Position numbers and translations under genes: made by a program. Positions 1 to 7,449 of a stretch of 18,732 bases of DNA are shown in pieces; the first letter of the stretch is position 1, and every line of letters starts with the position of its first letter. The notes under the pieces were generated by a model. It did no database searches. It saw only the letters and a program-made list of their open reading frames with translations, and was not told the DNA's origin. The stretch is from Bacillota bacterium. GTDB lineage: Bacteria; Bacillota; Clostridia; Oscillospirales; Butyricicoccaceae. The stretch is taken from the NCBI GenBank assembly GCA_030705725.1, contig JAUZPW010000004.1, positions 1 through 18,732 on the forward strand, read 5' to 3'.

Positions 1-702
1 AGGGATATGTTCTATCAGACGCTCTCGGGATCGTCGGGCTCCGGTACAGCCGGAGGGAGCAACCCCGCTCAGGTGGGCTACGGCGCAAGCGTCGCCTCGG
101 TTGACGTCAAGAATTCGCAGTCGGGCATGGCGCCGACAGGGCAGAGTTCGGACCTGTATATTAACGGAGAAGGCTATTTCGCGGTCAAGGACGGGGATTC
201 ATACCTTTACACCAGAGTGGGCTCGATGAGCTTCGACGACAAAGGCTACCTCGTCGACGGGAACAAAAGGTTTGTCTGCGGCGCGAACGGAACCGGCGAT
301 ATTCCGGCAGCCCCCGTGCAAATTAAGATCGACGACGGAGATTTGGGAAAGCTCCACGACATAACCTTCAACGCCGACGGTTCGATTACGGGCGTGGGTA
401 CGGACGGAACTGTCAAGGCTATCGGCAAGATAGCTATCGCAAACATACCTAACCCGCAGGGCCTGACGCAGGTAGGAGGCTCGTATTACAGAGCTGTCAG
501 CAACACGGGCGCCGTAACGTACGCGGCACCGGGAAACAATGGGGCCGGAGGGCTTGTATCAAGCGCTTTGGAAACCTCGAACGTAGATCTTTCCTCGGAG
601 TTCGCGCAGATGATCGTAACCCAGAGAGGTTTTCAGGCAAACTCCAAAATTATCACGGTAAGCGACGAAATGCTTGAAACGCTTGTCAACATGAAGAGGT
701 AA
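1..702 (+). CDS. flgE: Flagellar hook protein FlgE, 3' part (5' end outside the window)
   Basis: FlgE polymerises into the flagellar hook, the curved joint outside the cell between rod and filament. The frame is open from base 1, so the gene enters from the left; an in-frame ATG at 7 is internal. About 233 residues are visible. They include the conserved block after the N-terminal helix (MFYQTLSGSSGSG), the core motif DLYINGEGYFAVKDG, the YTRVGSMSFDDKGYLVD strand region shared by FlgE, FlgF and FlgG, and the C-terminal helix with SNVDLSSEFAQMIVTQRGFQ followed by a terminal NMKR. Only about 30 to 40 N-terminal residues seem to be missing, giving roughly 270 residues. That matches the short hook proteins of Bacillus rather than the larger Salmonella one. 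Position directly before flbD and motA fits flgE rather than flgG. The family is certain and the FlgE assignment is very likely. Confidence 0.9.
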   Translation, partial: RDMFYQTLSGSSGSGTAGGSNPAQVGYGASVASVDVKNSQSGMAPTGQSSDLYINGEGYFAVKDGDSYLYTRVGSMSFDDKGYLVDGNKRFVCGANGTGDIPAAPVQIKIDDGDLGKLHDITFNADGSITGVGTDGTVKAIGKIAIANIPNPQGLTQVGGSYYRAVSNTGAVTYAAPGNNGAGGLVSSALETSNVDLSSEFAQMIVTQRGFQANSKIITVSDEMLETLVNMKR

Positions 703-711
703 TAAAAAGGT

Positions 712-753
712 TATGCCGCCCTCATAAAGGACGGAAATTACGAGGGCGGCATA
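712..753. terminator. 12-bp GC-rich hairpin between flgE and flbD
   Basis: TATGCCGCCCTC (712-723) and GAGGGCGGCATA (742-753) are perfect inverted repeats around an 18-base loop. On the plus strand the stem is followed by TTCCATATAT rather than a U run, so it is not a classic intrinsic terminator for the operon. On the minus strand the stem is followed by ACCTTTTTATT, which looks more like a terminator. It may stop antisense transcripts, or act as an mRNA processing or stability element that lets hook protein be made in excess of downstream products. The structure is seen; the role is inferred. Confidence 0.6.
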
Positions 754-778
754 TTCCATATATGCGGGAGGGTTAATT

Positions 779-982
779 GTGATTGAGCTGACTTATTTGA
801 ACGGAATCCCTTTTGTTATGAACTGCAACCTGATCGAGACGATAGAAAGCATCCCGGAAACGAAGGTTATGCTTACAAACGGCAAGTATTTCCTCGTAAC
901 GGAAACAAAGGATGAGATAATACAGAAAGTCGTCGAATACAACCAAAAGATATTCATGCATCTTTTCCGAAATAAAAAATAA
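779..982 (+). CDS. flbD: FlbD family flagellar protein
   Basis: This is a small 67-residue protein of the FlbD family, which in Gram-positive bacteria and spirochaetes lies between flgE and motA. It should not be confused with the Caulobacter FlbD regulator. Its exact role is not well established. The sequence shows the family pattern: an N-terminal MIELTYLNGIPFVMNCNLIE, then a central ESIPETKVMLTNGKYFLV segment, then a helical tail (KDEIIQKVVEYNQKIF) ending in basic residues. The start is GTG at 779, chosen because GGGAGGG at 766-772 lies six bases upstream and because the protein then begins with the usual MIxLTxLNG. Forty bases separate its stop from motA. Family identity is confident, function is not. 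Confidence 0.9.
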   Translation: MIELTYLNGIPFVMNCNLIETIESIPETKVMLTNGKYFLVTETKDEIIQKVVEYNQKIFMHLFRNKK

Positions 983-1021
983 TCATTTTTACCTTTAACA
1001 CAAAGTCAAGGAAGTGCGGGA

Positions 1022-1852
1022 ATGAATTTCTCAGTCTTGATCGGCCTGGCTGCGGGCGTCGGGCTAATTGTTTACGGCATCACCGACGGCGGACTTTTAA
1101 GCAGCTTTATCGACTTCCCCAGCATGGCTATTACGTTCGGAGGAGCTTTTGCCTCCACTTTTATAGCGTTCCCGGGCTCTTTTTTCAGAAACATTCCGAA
1201 ACACCTCAAAATCGTGATGGGAAAAAAGAAATACAACCCGCAGAAGTACATAGCGATTATTGTAGACTTTGCGCAGGAGGCGAGGCGAAAAGGCCTTCTG
1301 TCGCTAGAGGAAAAAGCGAGCAACGTCGACGACATTTTTCTTAAGGACAGCATAATGCTTATAGTCGACGCGATAGACCCGGAAAAGGTCAAGGGTATTC
1401 TCGAAAACAAGTTAAGCTGCCTTGAAGAACGCCATTCGGCAGGATGGCAGTTTTACGAAAAAGCGTCGACCTTCGCTCCCGCCTTCGGCATGATCGGCAC
1501 ACTTATCGGGCTTATAAACATGCTCGCTAACCTCAACATGAGTTCCGACGAGGGATCCGCCAAGCTGGCAAACGGTATGGCGGTAGCCCTGATAACGACG
1601 TTTTACGGTTCTTTTCTTGCAAACCTGTTGCTGATACCGATGGGCAACAGGCTGCACATGCTTCACAACGAGGAAATGCTCTGCAAGCAGATTGTCGTCG
1701 AGGGCGTTATAGCGATTCAGGCCGGAGAAAACCCGAAGCACATTGAAGAACGCTTAAACGGCTACTTATGCGAAAAACAAAGGGCGGCGTCAAAAAAAGA
1801 GTCTTCCCCAAGAGATTCCGGGCCTGGTCTGAATAAGGGGCGGGGAAAATGA
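1022..1852 (+). CDS. motA: Flagellar motor stator protein MotA
   Basis: MotA is the membrane part of the stator. It pairs with MotB to conduct ions and pushes on the FliG rotor. The 276 residues show four membrane segments, at about 4-22, 33-51, 150-172 and 185-207, with the large cytoplasmic loop between the second and third. In that loop RRKGLLSLEEK at about 88-98 carries the conserved arginine and glutamate that contact FliG. Prolines near the third segment (STFAPAFGMIGTLIG) and in the fourth (LLLIPMGNRL) match those conserved in the family. The tail from about 255 is basic and low in complexity. AAGGAAG at 1008-1014 sits seven bases before the ATG. The stop overlaps the motB start (ATGA), which implies translational coupling. 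The sequence does not settle proton versus sodium use. Confidence 0.97.
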   Translation: MNFSVLIGLAAGVGLIVYGITDGGLLSSFIDFPSMAITFGGAFASTFIAFPGSFFRNIPKHLKIVMGKKKYNPQKYIAIIVDFAQEARRKGLLSLEEKASNVDDIFLKDSIMLIVDAIDPEKVKGILENKLSCLEERHSAGWQFYEKASTFAPAFGMIGTLIGLINMLANLNMSSDEGSAKLANGMAVALITTFYGSFLANLLLIPMGNRLHMLHNEEMLCKQIVVEGVIAIQAGENPKHIEERLNGYLCEKQRAASKKESSPRDSGPGLNKGRGK

Positions 1853-2652
1853 GACCTAAAAAGGAATATTCGTTTTCAGGCGGAACCTGGCTCGATACAT
1901 ACGCCGACATGGTAACGCTCATGCTTACGTTTTTTGTTTTGCTTTTCGCCATGTCGACTATGAACCAGGCCAAATGGAAAAAGATGGTGGAAGCGTTTCA
2001 GGAAAGAGGCTTTGTTACACAGGAATCCGCCAAGGCTTCCGGGCAGGGAAGCTCCAAAGCCCAGGCGGGCCCGGGGAACGGCGAGCCGGGAGGCGGGGAA
2101 TCCACCGAAAGGGTGGATAAGGTCACGGAATTCAGCCAGCTATACAGGTACCTAAAACAATATGTCGACGACAACAATCTGCAGAGCAGCGTCAAAATTT
2201 TCAAGGGAGACCATTATTCCTTCCTGACCTTTACGAACAACGTGTTTTTCGAGGGAAACAGCGCCGTGCTGATGCCGAAGGGCAAGGAAACGCTAGACTA
2301 CCTTTGCGGAGCGATAAAAAACATTCCGGATCAGATAGGCGAAATCAGGTTTATGGGGCACACGGCCAAGGATTCTTACGTAACGACGGCGGAGACTCAG
2401 ATTTTCGACCGGGAGCTTTCGATGGACCGAGCGAAAAACTGCCTGCTTTACGTTCAGCTTAAAGGCATTATCGATCCCGCAAAGCTCGTCTCGGAAGGGT
2501 ACGGGCATTACAGGCCGATTGCGCCGCACGACGGGACCGAGGCCAACCGCATTAAAAACAGGAGAGTCGAAATCTACATATCCGAGGAAGGCTCCGACGC
2601 GGTTTCACTGAGCGATATATACAAGGACACTTACAAAAAGAATCCGGGTTAA
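1849..2652 (+). CDS. motB: Flagellar motor stator protein MotB
   Basis: MotB anchors the stator to peptidoglycan and lines the ion path with MotA. The 267 residues begin with a short basic cytoplasmic end. One membrane helix at about 20-40 follows, with the essential ion-binding aspartate in LDTYADMVTLML (Asp20, equivalent to Asp32 of E. coli MotB). A plug-like and Gly/Pro/Ser-rich linker covers about 45-90. The C-terminal OmpA-like domain, from about 120, includes the peptidoglycan-binding block EANRIKNRRVEIYIS near residue 240. The ATG overlaps the motA stop by four bases. The usual next gene, fliL, is missing: after a 34-base gap the next gene is fliM. Confidence 0.97.
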   Translation: MRPKKEYSFSGGTWLDTYADMVTLMLTFFVLLFAMSTMNQAKWKKMVEAFQERGFVTQESAKASGQGSSKAQAGPGNGEPGGGESTERVDKVTEFSQLYRYLKQYVDDNNLQSSVKIFKGDHYSFLTFTNNVFFEGNSAVLMPKGKETLDYLCGAIKNIPDQIGEIRFMGHTAKDSYVTTAETQIFDRELSMDRAKNCLLYVQLKGIIDPAKLVSEGYGHYRPIAPHDGTEANRIKNRRVEIYISEEGSDAVSLSDIYKDTYKKNPG

Positions 2653-2686
2653 AAATCAAGCTTATTACGGGAGAAGGTGGATAAGG

Positions 2687-3679
2687 GTGGCAGAAGTGCT
2701 GTCGCAGCAGCAGATCGATGAGATACTCGGAAAGCTTCAGAGCGGGAACATCGATATTGGCGAAATCGAAGAGAGTTCTCAAACCAAGGTCAAGGAATAC
2801 GACTTCCTATCGCCGAAAAGATTTTCAAGGGATCAGCTTAAGCTGCTGAACAATATTTTCGAGAACTTCGCCCGCCTGTTCAGCCTTTACTTATCGGGTA
2901 TTCTGAGGGTATCCTGCGAGGCGGAGGTAAAGCAGGTCGAGGAAGAGGAGTACAGGGAATTCAACAACGCGCTGAACGATTCCGTGCTTATCGGGGTCAT
3001 GCGGATGCAAAACCTGGACCTCAAAATCGAGGACAAGCGGTTTTTGATTGAAATGTCAAGGCCGATCTCCTTTACCATACTTGACAGGCTGCTCGGGGGA
3101 AACGGAGGCGGAGATACTCCGGAAAGAAATTACACCGATATTGAAATCTCACTTTTCGAATACATTTTCAAGCAGATAGCATCGGTTCTTAAAAACGCGT
3201 GGGGACATTACGTCGAGACCGACCATTCGCTCGAAATGATACAGACAAACTCCCGCATGATCCAGTTCATTCAGCAGGACGAATCCGTCGCGATAGTTGT
3301 TCTGGATATTTCCGTAGGGGACAGTACCGGCACGCTTAACGTATGTCTTCCGGCAAACGCCCTGGAGGATTTTTTCAGGCTTTTTAATTCAAAATACGCA
3401 ATCACGAAAAAGAGCGACGCCTTGCAGGATCAGCAGCACAGAGACAGTATACTGGGCTCTATTTCCGATTCGCCGCTTGTGGTATCAACGATACTAGGAA
3501 GAACGCAGGTTACTCTGCAGGATCTCCTGGAGCTGCAAAAGGGAGATATACTGCCGCTCGGAACCAGTTATCTGGGAGGCACCGTTTCCGTAAATGTGGA
3601 GAACGAGCACTGGTTTGAAGGCGTAATCGGGGTTAAAAAGAAAAATTACGCGGTTAAGATTAAGACCAAGATTCATTAA
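2687..3679 (+). CDS. fliM: Flagellar motor switch protein FliM
   Basis: FliM is part of the cytoplasmic C-ring and receives CheY-P, which sets the direction of rotation. The 330 residues start with the CheY-binding peptide (LSQQQIDEIL at 5-14), followed by a short linker. The middle CheC-like domain, from about 45 to 235, contains the LLGGNGGG turn that corresponds to the GGxG motif contacting FliG. The C-terminal SpoA domain, from about 255 to 330, includes LLELQKGDILPLG. The start is GTG at 2687 behind GGAGAAGGTGG at 2670-2680. This start gives the usual MAEVLSQQQID terminus. Its neighbours fliY and cheY make a switch and response module. Confidence 0.97.
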   Translation: MAEVLSQQQIDEILGKLQSGNIDIGEIEESSQTKVKEYDFLSPKRFSRDQLKLLNNIFENFARLFSLYLSGILRVSCEAEVKQVEEEEYREFNNALNDSVLIGVMRMQNLDLKIEDKRFLIEMSRPISFTILDRLLGGNGGGDTPERNYTDIEISLFEYIFKQIASVLKNAWGHYVETDHSLEMIQTNSRMIQFIQQDESVAIVVLDISVGDSTGTLNVCLPANALEDFFRLFNSKYAITKKSDALQDQQHRDSILGSISDSPLVVSTILGRTQVTLQDLLELQKGDILPLGTSYLGGTVSVNVENEHWFEGVIGVKKKNYAVKIKTKIH

Positions 3680-3683
3680 ACTC

Positions 3684-3692
3684 AGAGGGGTG
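3684..3692 (+). promoter_or_regulatory. Ribosome binding site that fixes the fliY start
   Basis: AGAGGGG lies about eight bases before the TTG at 3699. An in-frame GTG at 3690 would sit directly against this site with no spacer, so it is a poor start. The TTG also gives an MADNMSQQFSEMEID terminus resembling the FliM start. Confidence 0.65.
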
Positions 3693-3698
3693 TTTCGG

Positions 3699-4793
3699 TT
3701 GGCAGACAATATGTCACAACAGTTTTCCGAAATGGAAATCGACGCGATAGGGGAGATACTTAATATCAGTCTGGGCTCATCGGCAACCTCCATCTCGGAA
3801 CTTCTTAATCAGCCGGTCAACATTACGACGCCTACGGTTAAGCTGATTAAGGCCGATGATTTCAAGTTTGATTCCTATGAGCCCGCCATAGGTGTTGAGA
3901 TCAATTATGTAAAGGGGCTCTCGGGGGAAAATATCATGATCCTTAAGGAGTCCGATGTAAAAGTTATCGTGGGCCTTCTGCTGGGCAGCGATTTTTCGGA
4001 GCAGGAATTCATGATGGACGAAATGAGCGTCGGGGCCGTCTGCGAGGTTATGAACCAGATGATGGGGGCGGCGGCGACGGCGCTTTCACAGTTTCTAAAC
4101 CGCATGATAAATATTTCCCCGCCGAGCTCGTTCCCCATAAACAACAAAAACGAATTCAAGGAAAAATATTTCAATTTAGACGGCGAGCTTGTGGCGGTTT
4201 ATTTTAACCTGATGATAGGTAACTTAATAAACAGCGAGTTTATCAACGTGATGGCGGTCGACTTTGCTAAAGAGCTTATCTCGGCTTTTGACCTCGAATC
4301 GGGAAAAGAGGAGAAAACGCCCGAGATTAAACCTGAAATCAAAAAAAAGGCTGCGGCGGACAAGAACCCGGCAATCGAACGTCAGGAGCCGCCGAGACCG
4401 GCGCCGAAACCGCAGCAGGAGGCACCTATGCAGAGCAGGAGCACAAGAGAAGCGGCACCTCCCCAGAATTACAACGTAGCAAAAGCGGATTACCAGCTTT
4501 TCGATCAGGAATCTTCTGCGATTTCACAGGGCGAGGCAAACAACTTAAACCTGATTTTGTCCGTTCCGCTGCAGATCACTGTGGAAATCGGGCGTACCAA
4601 AAGAAGAATCAAGGATATTCTCGAGTTCTCGCCGGGCATGATCGTTGAAATGGACAAGCAGGCGGGCTCACAGGTGGACGTCTTTGTAAACGGCAAGGCG
4701 ATAGCAAAAGGAGACGTTGTGGTGGTCAACGATTATTACGGCGTCCGCATAACCGAGATAACAAGCAACGAAAGTATCATGAAGCTTATATAA
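3699..4793 (+). CDS. fliY: Flagellar switch protein and CheY-P phosphatase FliY
   Basis: FliY sits in the C-ring of Gram-positive motors. It combines a CheC-type phosphatase, which removes phosphate from CheY-P, with a FliN-type SpoA domain. From the TTG start the protein has 364 residues. The first phosphatase centre is D15, E19, N22 and P45, an exact fit to the family spacing. The second has E116, N119 and P142, with glycine (112) where Asp or Ser is usual. Residues about 207-265 form a Lys/Pro/Gln-rich linker, likely disordered. The SpoA domain, from about 280 to the end, starts near LNLILSVPLQITVEIG and contains ILEFSPGMIVEMD. An N-terminal helix (EMEIDAIGEIL) resembles the CheY-binding peptide of FliM. 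Both phosphatase sites look usable, which fits an active FliY. Confidence 0.95.
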   Translation: MADNMSQQFSEMEIDAIGEILNISLGSSATSISELLNQPVNITTPTVKLIKADDFKFDSYEPAIGVEINYVKGLSGENIMILKESDVKVIVGLLLGSDFSEQEFMMDEMSVGAVCEVMNQMMGAAATALSQFLNRMINISPPSSFPINNKNEFKEKYFNLDGELVAVYFNLMIGNLINSEFINVMAVDFAKELISAFDLESGKEEKTPEIKPEIKKKAAADKNPAIERQEPPRPAPKPQQEAPMQSRSTREAAPPQNYNVAKADYQLFDQESSAISQGEANNLNLILSVPLQITVEIGRTKRRIKDILEFSPGMIVEMDKQAGSQVDVFVNGKAIAKGDVVVVNDYYGVRITEITSNESIMKLI

Positions 4794-4830
4794 GATTAAA
4801 CCGAAATGCGATTAGGAGGATAATTTAGCA

Positions 4831-5196
4831 ATGGGCAAGAAAATTTTGCTGGTAGACGACGCGGCTTTTATGAGGATGATGATAAAGAACACGCTGTCTA
4901 AAAACGGCTACGGCGATATTCTCGAGGCGGAGAACGGACAGGTGGCGGTAAGCACTTATACAGCGGAACGGCCGGATCTAGTGATTATGGATATTACGAT
5001 GCCGGTTATGGACGGGCTTGAGGCCCTGAAGAGTATCAAGGAAATCGACAGCAGCGCCAAGGTCGTTATGTGCTCCGCGATGGGGCAGGAGGCTATGGTC
5101 GTCGACGCGCTCAAGCAGGGCGCCAAGGATTTTATCGTAAAACCGTTTAAGCCGGAAAGAATTATGAAAACGGTAACCAGTATTCTGGAAGCATAA
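4831..5196 (+). CDS. cheY: Chemotaxis response regulator CheY
   Basis: CheY is the diffusible messenger that is phosphorylated by CheA and binds the switch. The 121 residues form a lone receiver domain. All key positions are seen: acidic pair D9 and D10, phosphorylation site D54 in IMDITMPVMDG, the switch serine S82 in VMCSAMGQ, and K104 in the VKPFKPERI motif. There is no output domain. AGGAGGA at 4814-4820 lies ten bases before the ATG and is the strongest ribosome site in this part of the cluster. Position right after fliM and fliY, whose products bind and dephosphorylate CheY-P, supports CheY rather than another single-domain regulator. No CheA is encoded here, so the kinase must be elsewhere. 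Confidence 0.96.
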   Translation: MGKKILLVDDAAFMRMMIKNTLSKNGYGDILEAENGQVAVSTYTAERPDLVIMDITMPVMDGLEALKSIKEIDSSAKVVMCSAMGQEAMVVDALKQGAKDFIVKPFKPERIMKTVTSILEA

Positions 5197-5218
5197 TATT
5201 TTGCCGGAGGGAAACCGA

Positions 5219-5611
5219 TTGAATTTTTTTAAGGATGTTCTGCCCCTTTTATTCTCACTGGCCGCTATCGGTTTTACTATTTATCTTTGCTGGCTGTTCA
5301 GCAAAATGCTGGCCCGAAAGGCAGCCGCCGCGCAGAGCACGAGAAATATTAAAATCGTCGAGCGCGTCGCGCTTTCGCAGGACAAGGGCCTCTTTATCGC
5401 CGACGTGGCCGGAAAGACATATCTTTTCGGATTTTCGGGCGGCGGGGTCAATATATTAAAAGAGCTTGACAAAGACGCGTTAATCCCGGCCGAAACAAAT
5501 CAAGAACCGGATTTTTCGAGGCTTTTTATTGATTCTTTCAGAAGCAACGCCGGAAAGCTCATCAAAAAGGCCGGGAAAATGACAAAAGACGGAAACGACA
5601 ATGAAAAATAG
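5219..5611 (+). CDS. fliO: Flagellar biosynthesis protein FliO
   Basis: FliO is a small, poorly conserved membrane protein that helps the FliP export-gate ring assemble. The predicted 130 residues have one membrane helix at about 8-30 (LPLLFSLAAIGFTIYLCWLF) and then a basic stretch. A compact cytoplasmic beta-domain follows, including IKIVERVALSQDKGLFIADV, a segment typical of FliO. A polar tail ends the protein. I chose TTG at 5219 because CGGAGGG at 5205-5211 sits seven bases upstream. An earlier TTG at 5201 would place that site inside the gene. The end overlaps the fliP start by eleven bases, so the two are probably coupled. Confidence 0.9.
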   Translation: MNFFKDVLPLLFSLAAIGFTIYLCWLFSKMLARKAAAAQSTRNIKIVERVALSQDKGLFIADVAGKTYLFGFSGGGVNILKELDKDALIPAETNQEPDFSRLFIDSFRSNAGKLIKKAGKMTKDGNDNEK

Positions 5612-6341
5612 ATTGAAGAAGGGTTTGCCTTTCGCCCTTGCGGCGCTTATTATACTTCCCTGTATTTCTTTTAAGGCTTATGCCGCCGGGCTCGATATAA
5701 ACTTGAACGGCACAGGGACGGATACTCTTGAAATACTGGAAACCCTGACTTTTCTGGCGCTTTTGCCCACGATTTTAATAATGACGACCTGCTTTACCAG
5801 AATCGTCATTGTTTTTTCTTTCGTCAGAAACGCGCTCGGGCTGCAGCAGACGCCTCCAAACCAGGTTTTGGTCGGCCTTTCGCTGATTTTATCCATATTT
5901 ATTATGACGCCGGTGTTAAACAGGATTAATAACGAAGCGTACAAGCCTTATAAGGCGGAGCAGATTACCCAGGAGGAATTCGTAAGGCGCGCTTCGGATC
6001 CGATGAAAACCTTTATGCTCAAGCAAACCAAAAAGGACGACCTCGATATGTTTGTCGGACTTGCGAAAATCAAGAACGCGGATTCCGTCCGTGATATTCC
6101 GATTACCGTTGTCATTCCGGCGTTCGTCACAAGCGAGCTCAAGCGGGCGTTTACCATCGGGTTTCTGATTTACATACCGTTTTTGGTTATCGACCTTATC
6201 GTTTCAAGCACTCTTATGTCTATGGGAATGATGATGCTTCCTCCCGCCATGATTTCTCTGCCGTTTAAGCTCCTGCTTTTCGTCCTCGCCGACGGCTGGG
6301 GTCTTCTTATTAAATCTCTGGTTGCGAGCTTCAATATGTAA
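5601..6341 (+). CDS. fliP: Flagellar export gate protein FliP
   Basis: FliP forms the core ring of the export gate together with FliQ and FliR. The 246 residues begin with a cleavable signal peptide (basic MKNRLKK, hydrophobic core, FKAYAAG cleavage region near 28-29), as usual for FliP. Four membrane segments follow. Family signatures are TRIVIVFSFVRNALGLQQTPPNQVLVGLSL in two conserved halves around residues 72-100, and near the C terminus SELKRAFTIGFLIYIPFLVID and SMGMMMLPPAMISLPFKLLL. The methionine-rich MGMMM is the gate loop. The start lies within the end of fliO with no separate strong ribosome site, which again suggests coupling. Confidence 0.98.
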   Translation: MKNRLKKGLPFALAALIILPCISFKAYAAGLDINLNGTGTDTLEILETLTFLALLPTILIMTTCFTRIVIVFSFVRNALGLQQTPPNQVLVGLSLILSIFIMTPVLNRINNEAYKPYKAEQITQEEFVRRASDPMKTFMLKQTKKDDLDMFVGLAKIKNADSVRDIPITVVIPAFVTSELKRAFTIGFLIYIPFLVIDLIVSSTLMSMGMMMLPPAMISLPFKLLLFVLADGWGLLIKSLVASFNM

Positions 6342-6366
6342 TACCTTAAAAAGGCGGGTGCGGAGA

Positions 6367-6633
6367 TTGACCATATCCGAAACCACAAACATCATGCAGG
6401 CGGCGATGCTGGCAGGGTTCAAGGTGGCGGCCCCGATTCTTGTCGTGAGCATAGCGGTCGGCTCTATTATAGCAATTTTCCAGGCCGCGACGCAGATTCA
6501 CGAGCAAAGCCTTACTTTCGTGCCGAAGCTTATCGCCATTTTCGTTATTTTGCTGTTGCTGGGGCCGTGGATGATTCAGACGCTGAGGGATTTTACCTTC
6601 TATATATTCGGCCTTGTTTCGAAACTGGGCTGA
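6367..6633 (+). CDS. fliQ: Flagellar export gate protein FliQ
   Basis: FliQ wraps around FliP and FliR in the export gate. The protein has 88 residues from the TTG at 6367 and two membrane hairpin helices, at about 13-37 and 50-75, joined by the conserved loop FQAATQIHEQSLTFVPK. That loop closely matches the family. I chose TTG at 6367 because it gives the usual MTISETTNIM terminus with GGCGGG at 6353-6358 about eight bases upstream. An in-frame GTG at 6358 is possible and would add three residues. It follows fliP after a short gap, and its stop lies 13 bases before the fliR start. Confidence 0.95.
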   Translation: MTISETTNIMQAAMLAGFKVAAPILVVSIAVGSIIAIFQAATQIHEQSLTFVPKLIAIFVILLLLGPWMIQTLRDFTFYIFGLVSKLG

Positions 6634-6646
6634 GCAGGGTTTACAT

Positions 6647-7411
6647 ATGGGATTTGATTACGACGTAAACCTTATTTTTATGGTTTTTATGCGATTATCG
6701 GGCTGTATTCTTTTTCACCCGATTTTCGGCAGGAAGAATATTCCCACGATGCTGCGGATCGGGCTCTGCATGATGCTAACGTTTTTTTTATACCCGCTTG
6801 TGCCGGAACAGAAGCTCTACTTCAGCTCGTTTATCGTTCTTTTCGTATGCGCGGCAAAGGAACTCCTTATAGGCTTTTTGATCGGCTTAATAACTCAGAT
6901 GTTCTTATCGGTTCTGATTATGGGCGGCGAGCTTGCGGACATGCAGATAGGCATTTCGATGTCAAAGGTTTACGACCCTCAGAGCAACGTTTCAATGCCG
7001 ATGTCGGCGTCCATTGTCAACGCAATGTTTTATCTCATTTTTTTCGGCACCAACGCCCATCTGACGCTGATAAAAATGTTTGTAAAGCTCTGCGAGACGG
7101 TTCCTTACGGGGACGCGCCGATTGCGCCGGGGATTTTCGGAAATCTCACTGCTCTTTTTTCGCTTATCCTTATTTACGCCGTAAAAATGTCGCTTCCTAT
7201 ACTTGCCGCCGAGATGATTACGGAAATTGCCGTGGGCCTTATCATGCGGGCGGTGCCGCAGATCGACGTTTTCGTTATAAATATCCAGATGAAGCTGATT
7301 ATCGGCTTTTTGATTCTGCTTATTCTTGCGCCATCGTTCGCCGTTTTCTTGGAAAAGCTGATAGAGGGGATGTTCGGACAGATCAACATGCTTTTTGCGG
7401 CTTTGGCTTAG
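6647..7411 (+). CDS. fliR: Flagellar export gate protein FliR
   Basis: FliR completes the FliP5-FliQ4-FliR1 export gate and contacts FlhB. The 254 residues are hydrophobic, with about six membrane segments. Recognisable blocks are FMRLSGCILFHPIFGRKNIP near the start, KELLIGFLIGLITQMFLSVLIMGGELADMQIG in the middle, and VGLIMRAVPQIDVFVINIQMKLIIG towards the end; the last two are longer than shown in any one motif and are strongly conserved. I chose ATG at 6647 because GAGCAGGG at 6632-6639 precedes it by seven bases. The stop (TAG, 7409-7411) lies 38 bases before the likely flhB start. In some clostridia fliR and flhB are fused into one gene; here they are separate and in different frames. Confidence 0.96.
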   Translation: MGFDYDVNLIFMVFMRLSGCILFHPIFGRKNIPTMLRIGLCMMLTFFLYPLVPEQKLYFSSFIVLFVCAAKELLIGFLIGLITQMFLSVLIMGGELADMQIGISMSKVYDPQSNVSMPMSASIVNAMFYLIFFGTNAHLTLIKMFVKLCETVPYGDAPIAPGIFGNLTALFSLILIYAVKMSLPILAAEMITEIAVGLIMRAVPQIDVFVINIQMKLIIGFLILLILAPSFAVFLEKLIEGMFGQINMLFAALA

Positions 7412-7434
7412 GATTCGGGCGCTGAGCGCTTTAT

Positions 7435-7443
7435 CGGGGGGGG
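7435..7443 (+). promoter_or_regulatory. Poly-G ribosome binding site of flhB
   Basis: A C followed by eight G bases lies just before the flhB reading frame. The run ends six bases before ACG at 7450 and directly before ATA at 7444. With no ATG, GTG or TTG available, the spacing favours ACG. The run is also a place where polymerase or ribosome slippage, or a sequencing error, could occur. Confidence 0.5.
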
Positions 7444-7449
7444 ATATAT

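Noticed and set aside
4794..4830. Possible sigma-28 promoter before cheY (TAAA followed by GCGATTA)
   Set aside because: The spacing between the two parts is about 8 bases instead of about 15, and the second part is a poor match to GCCGATAA.
5201..5218. TTG at 5201 as the fliO start
   Set aside because: It would place the CGGAGGG ribosome site inside the coding region; TTG at 5219 has that site at the right distance.
6847..7425. Open frame of 192 codons on the plus strand inside fliR
   Set aside because: It overlaps fliR in another frame, and its translation is arginine-rich and unlike any family. fliR is well supported.
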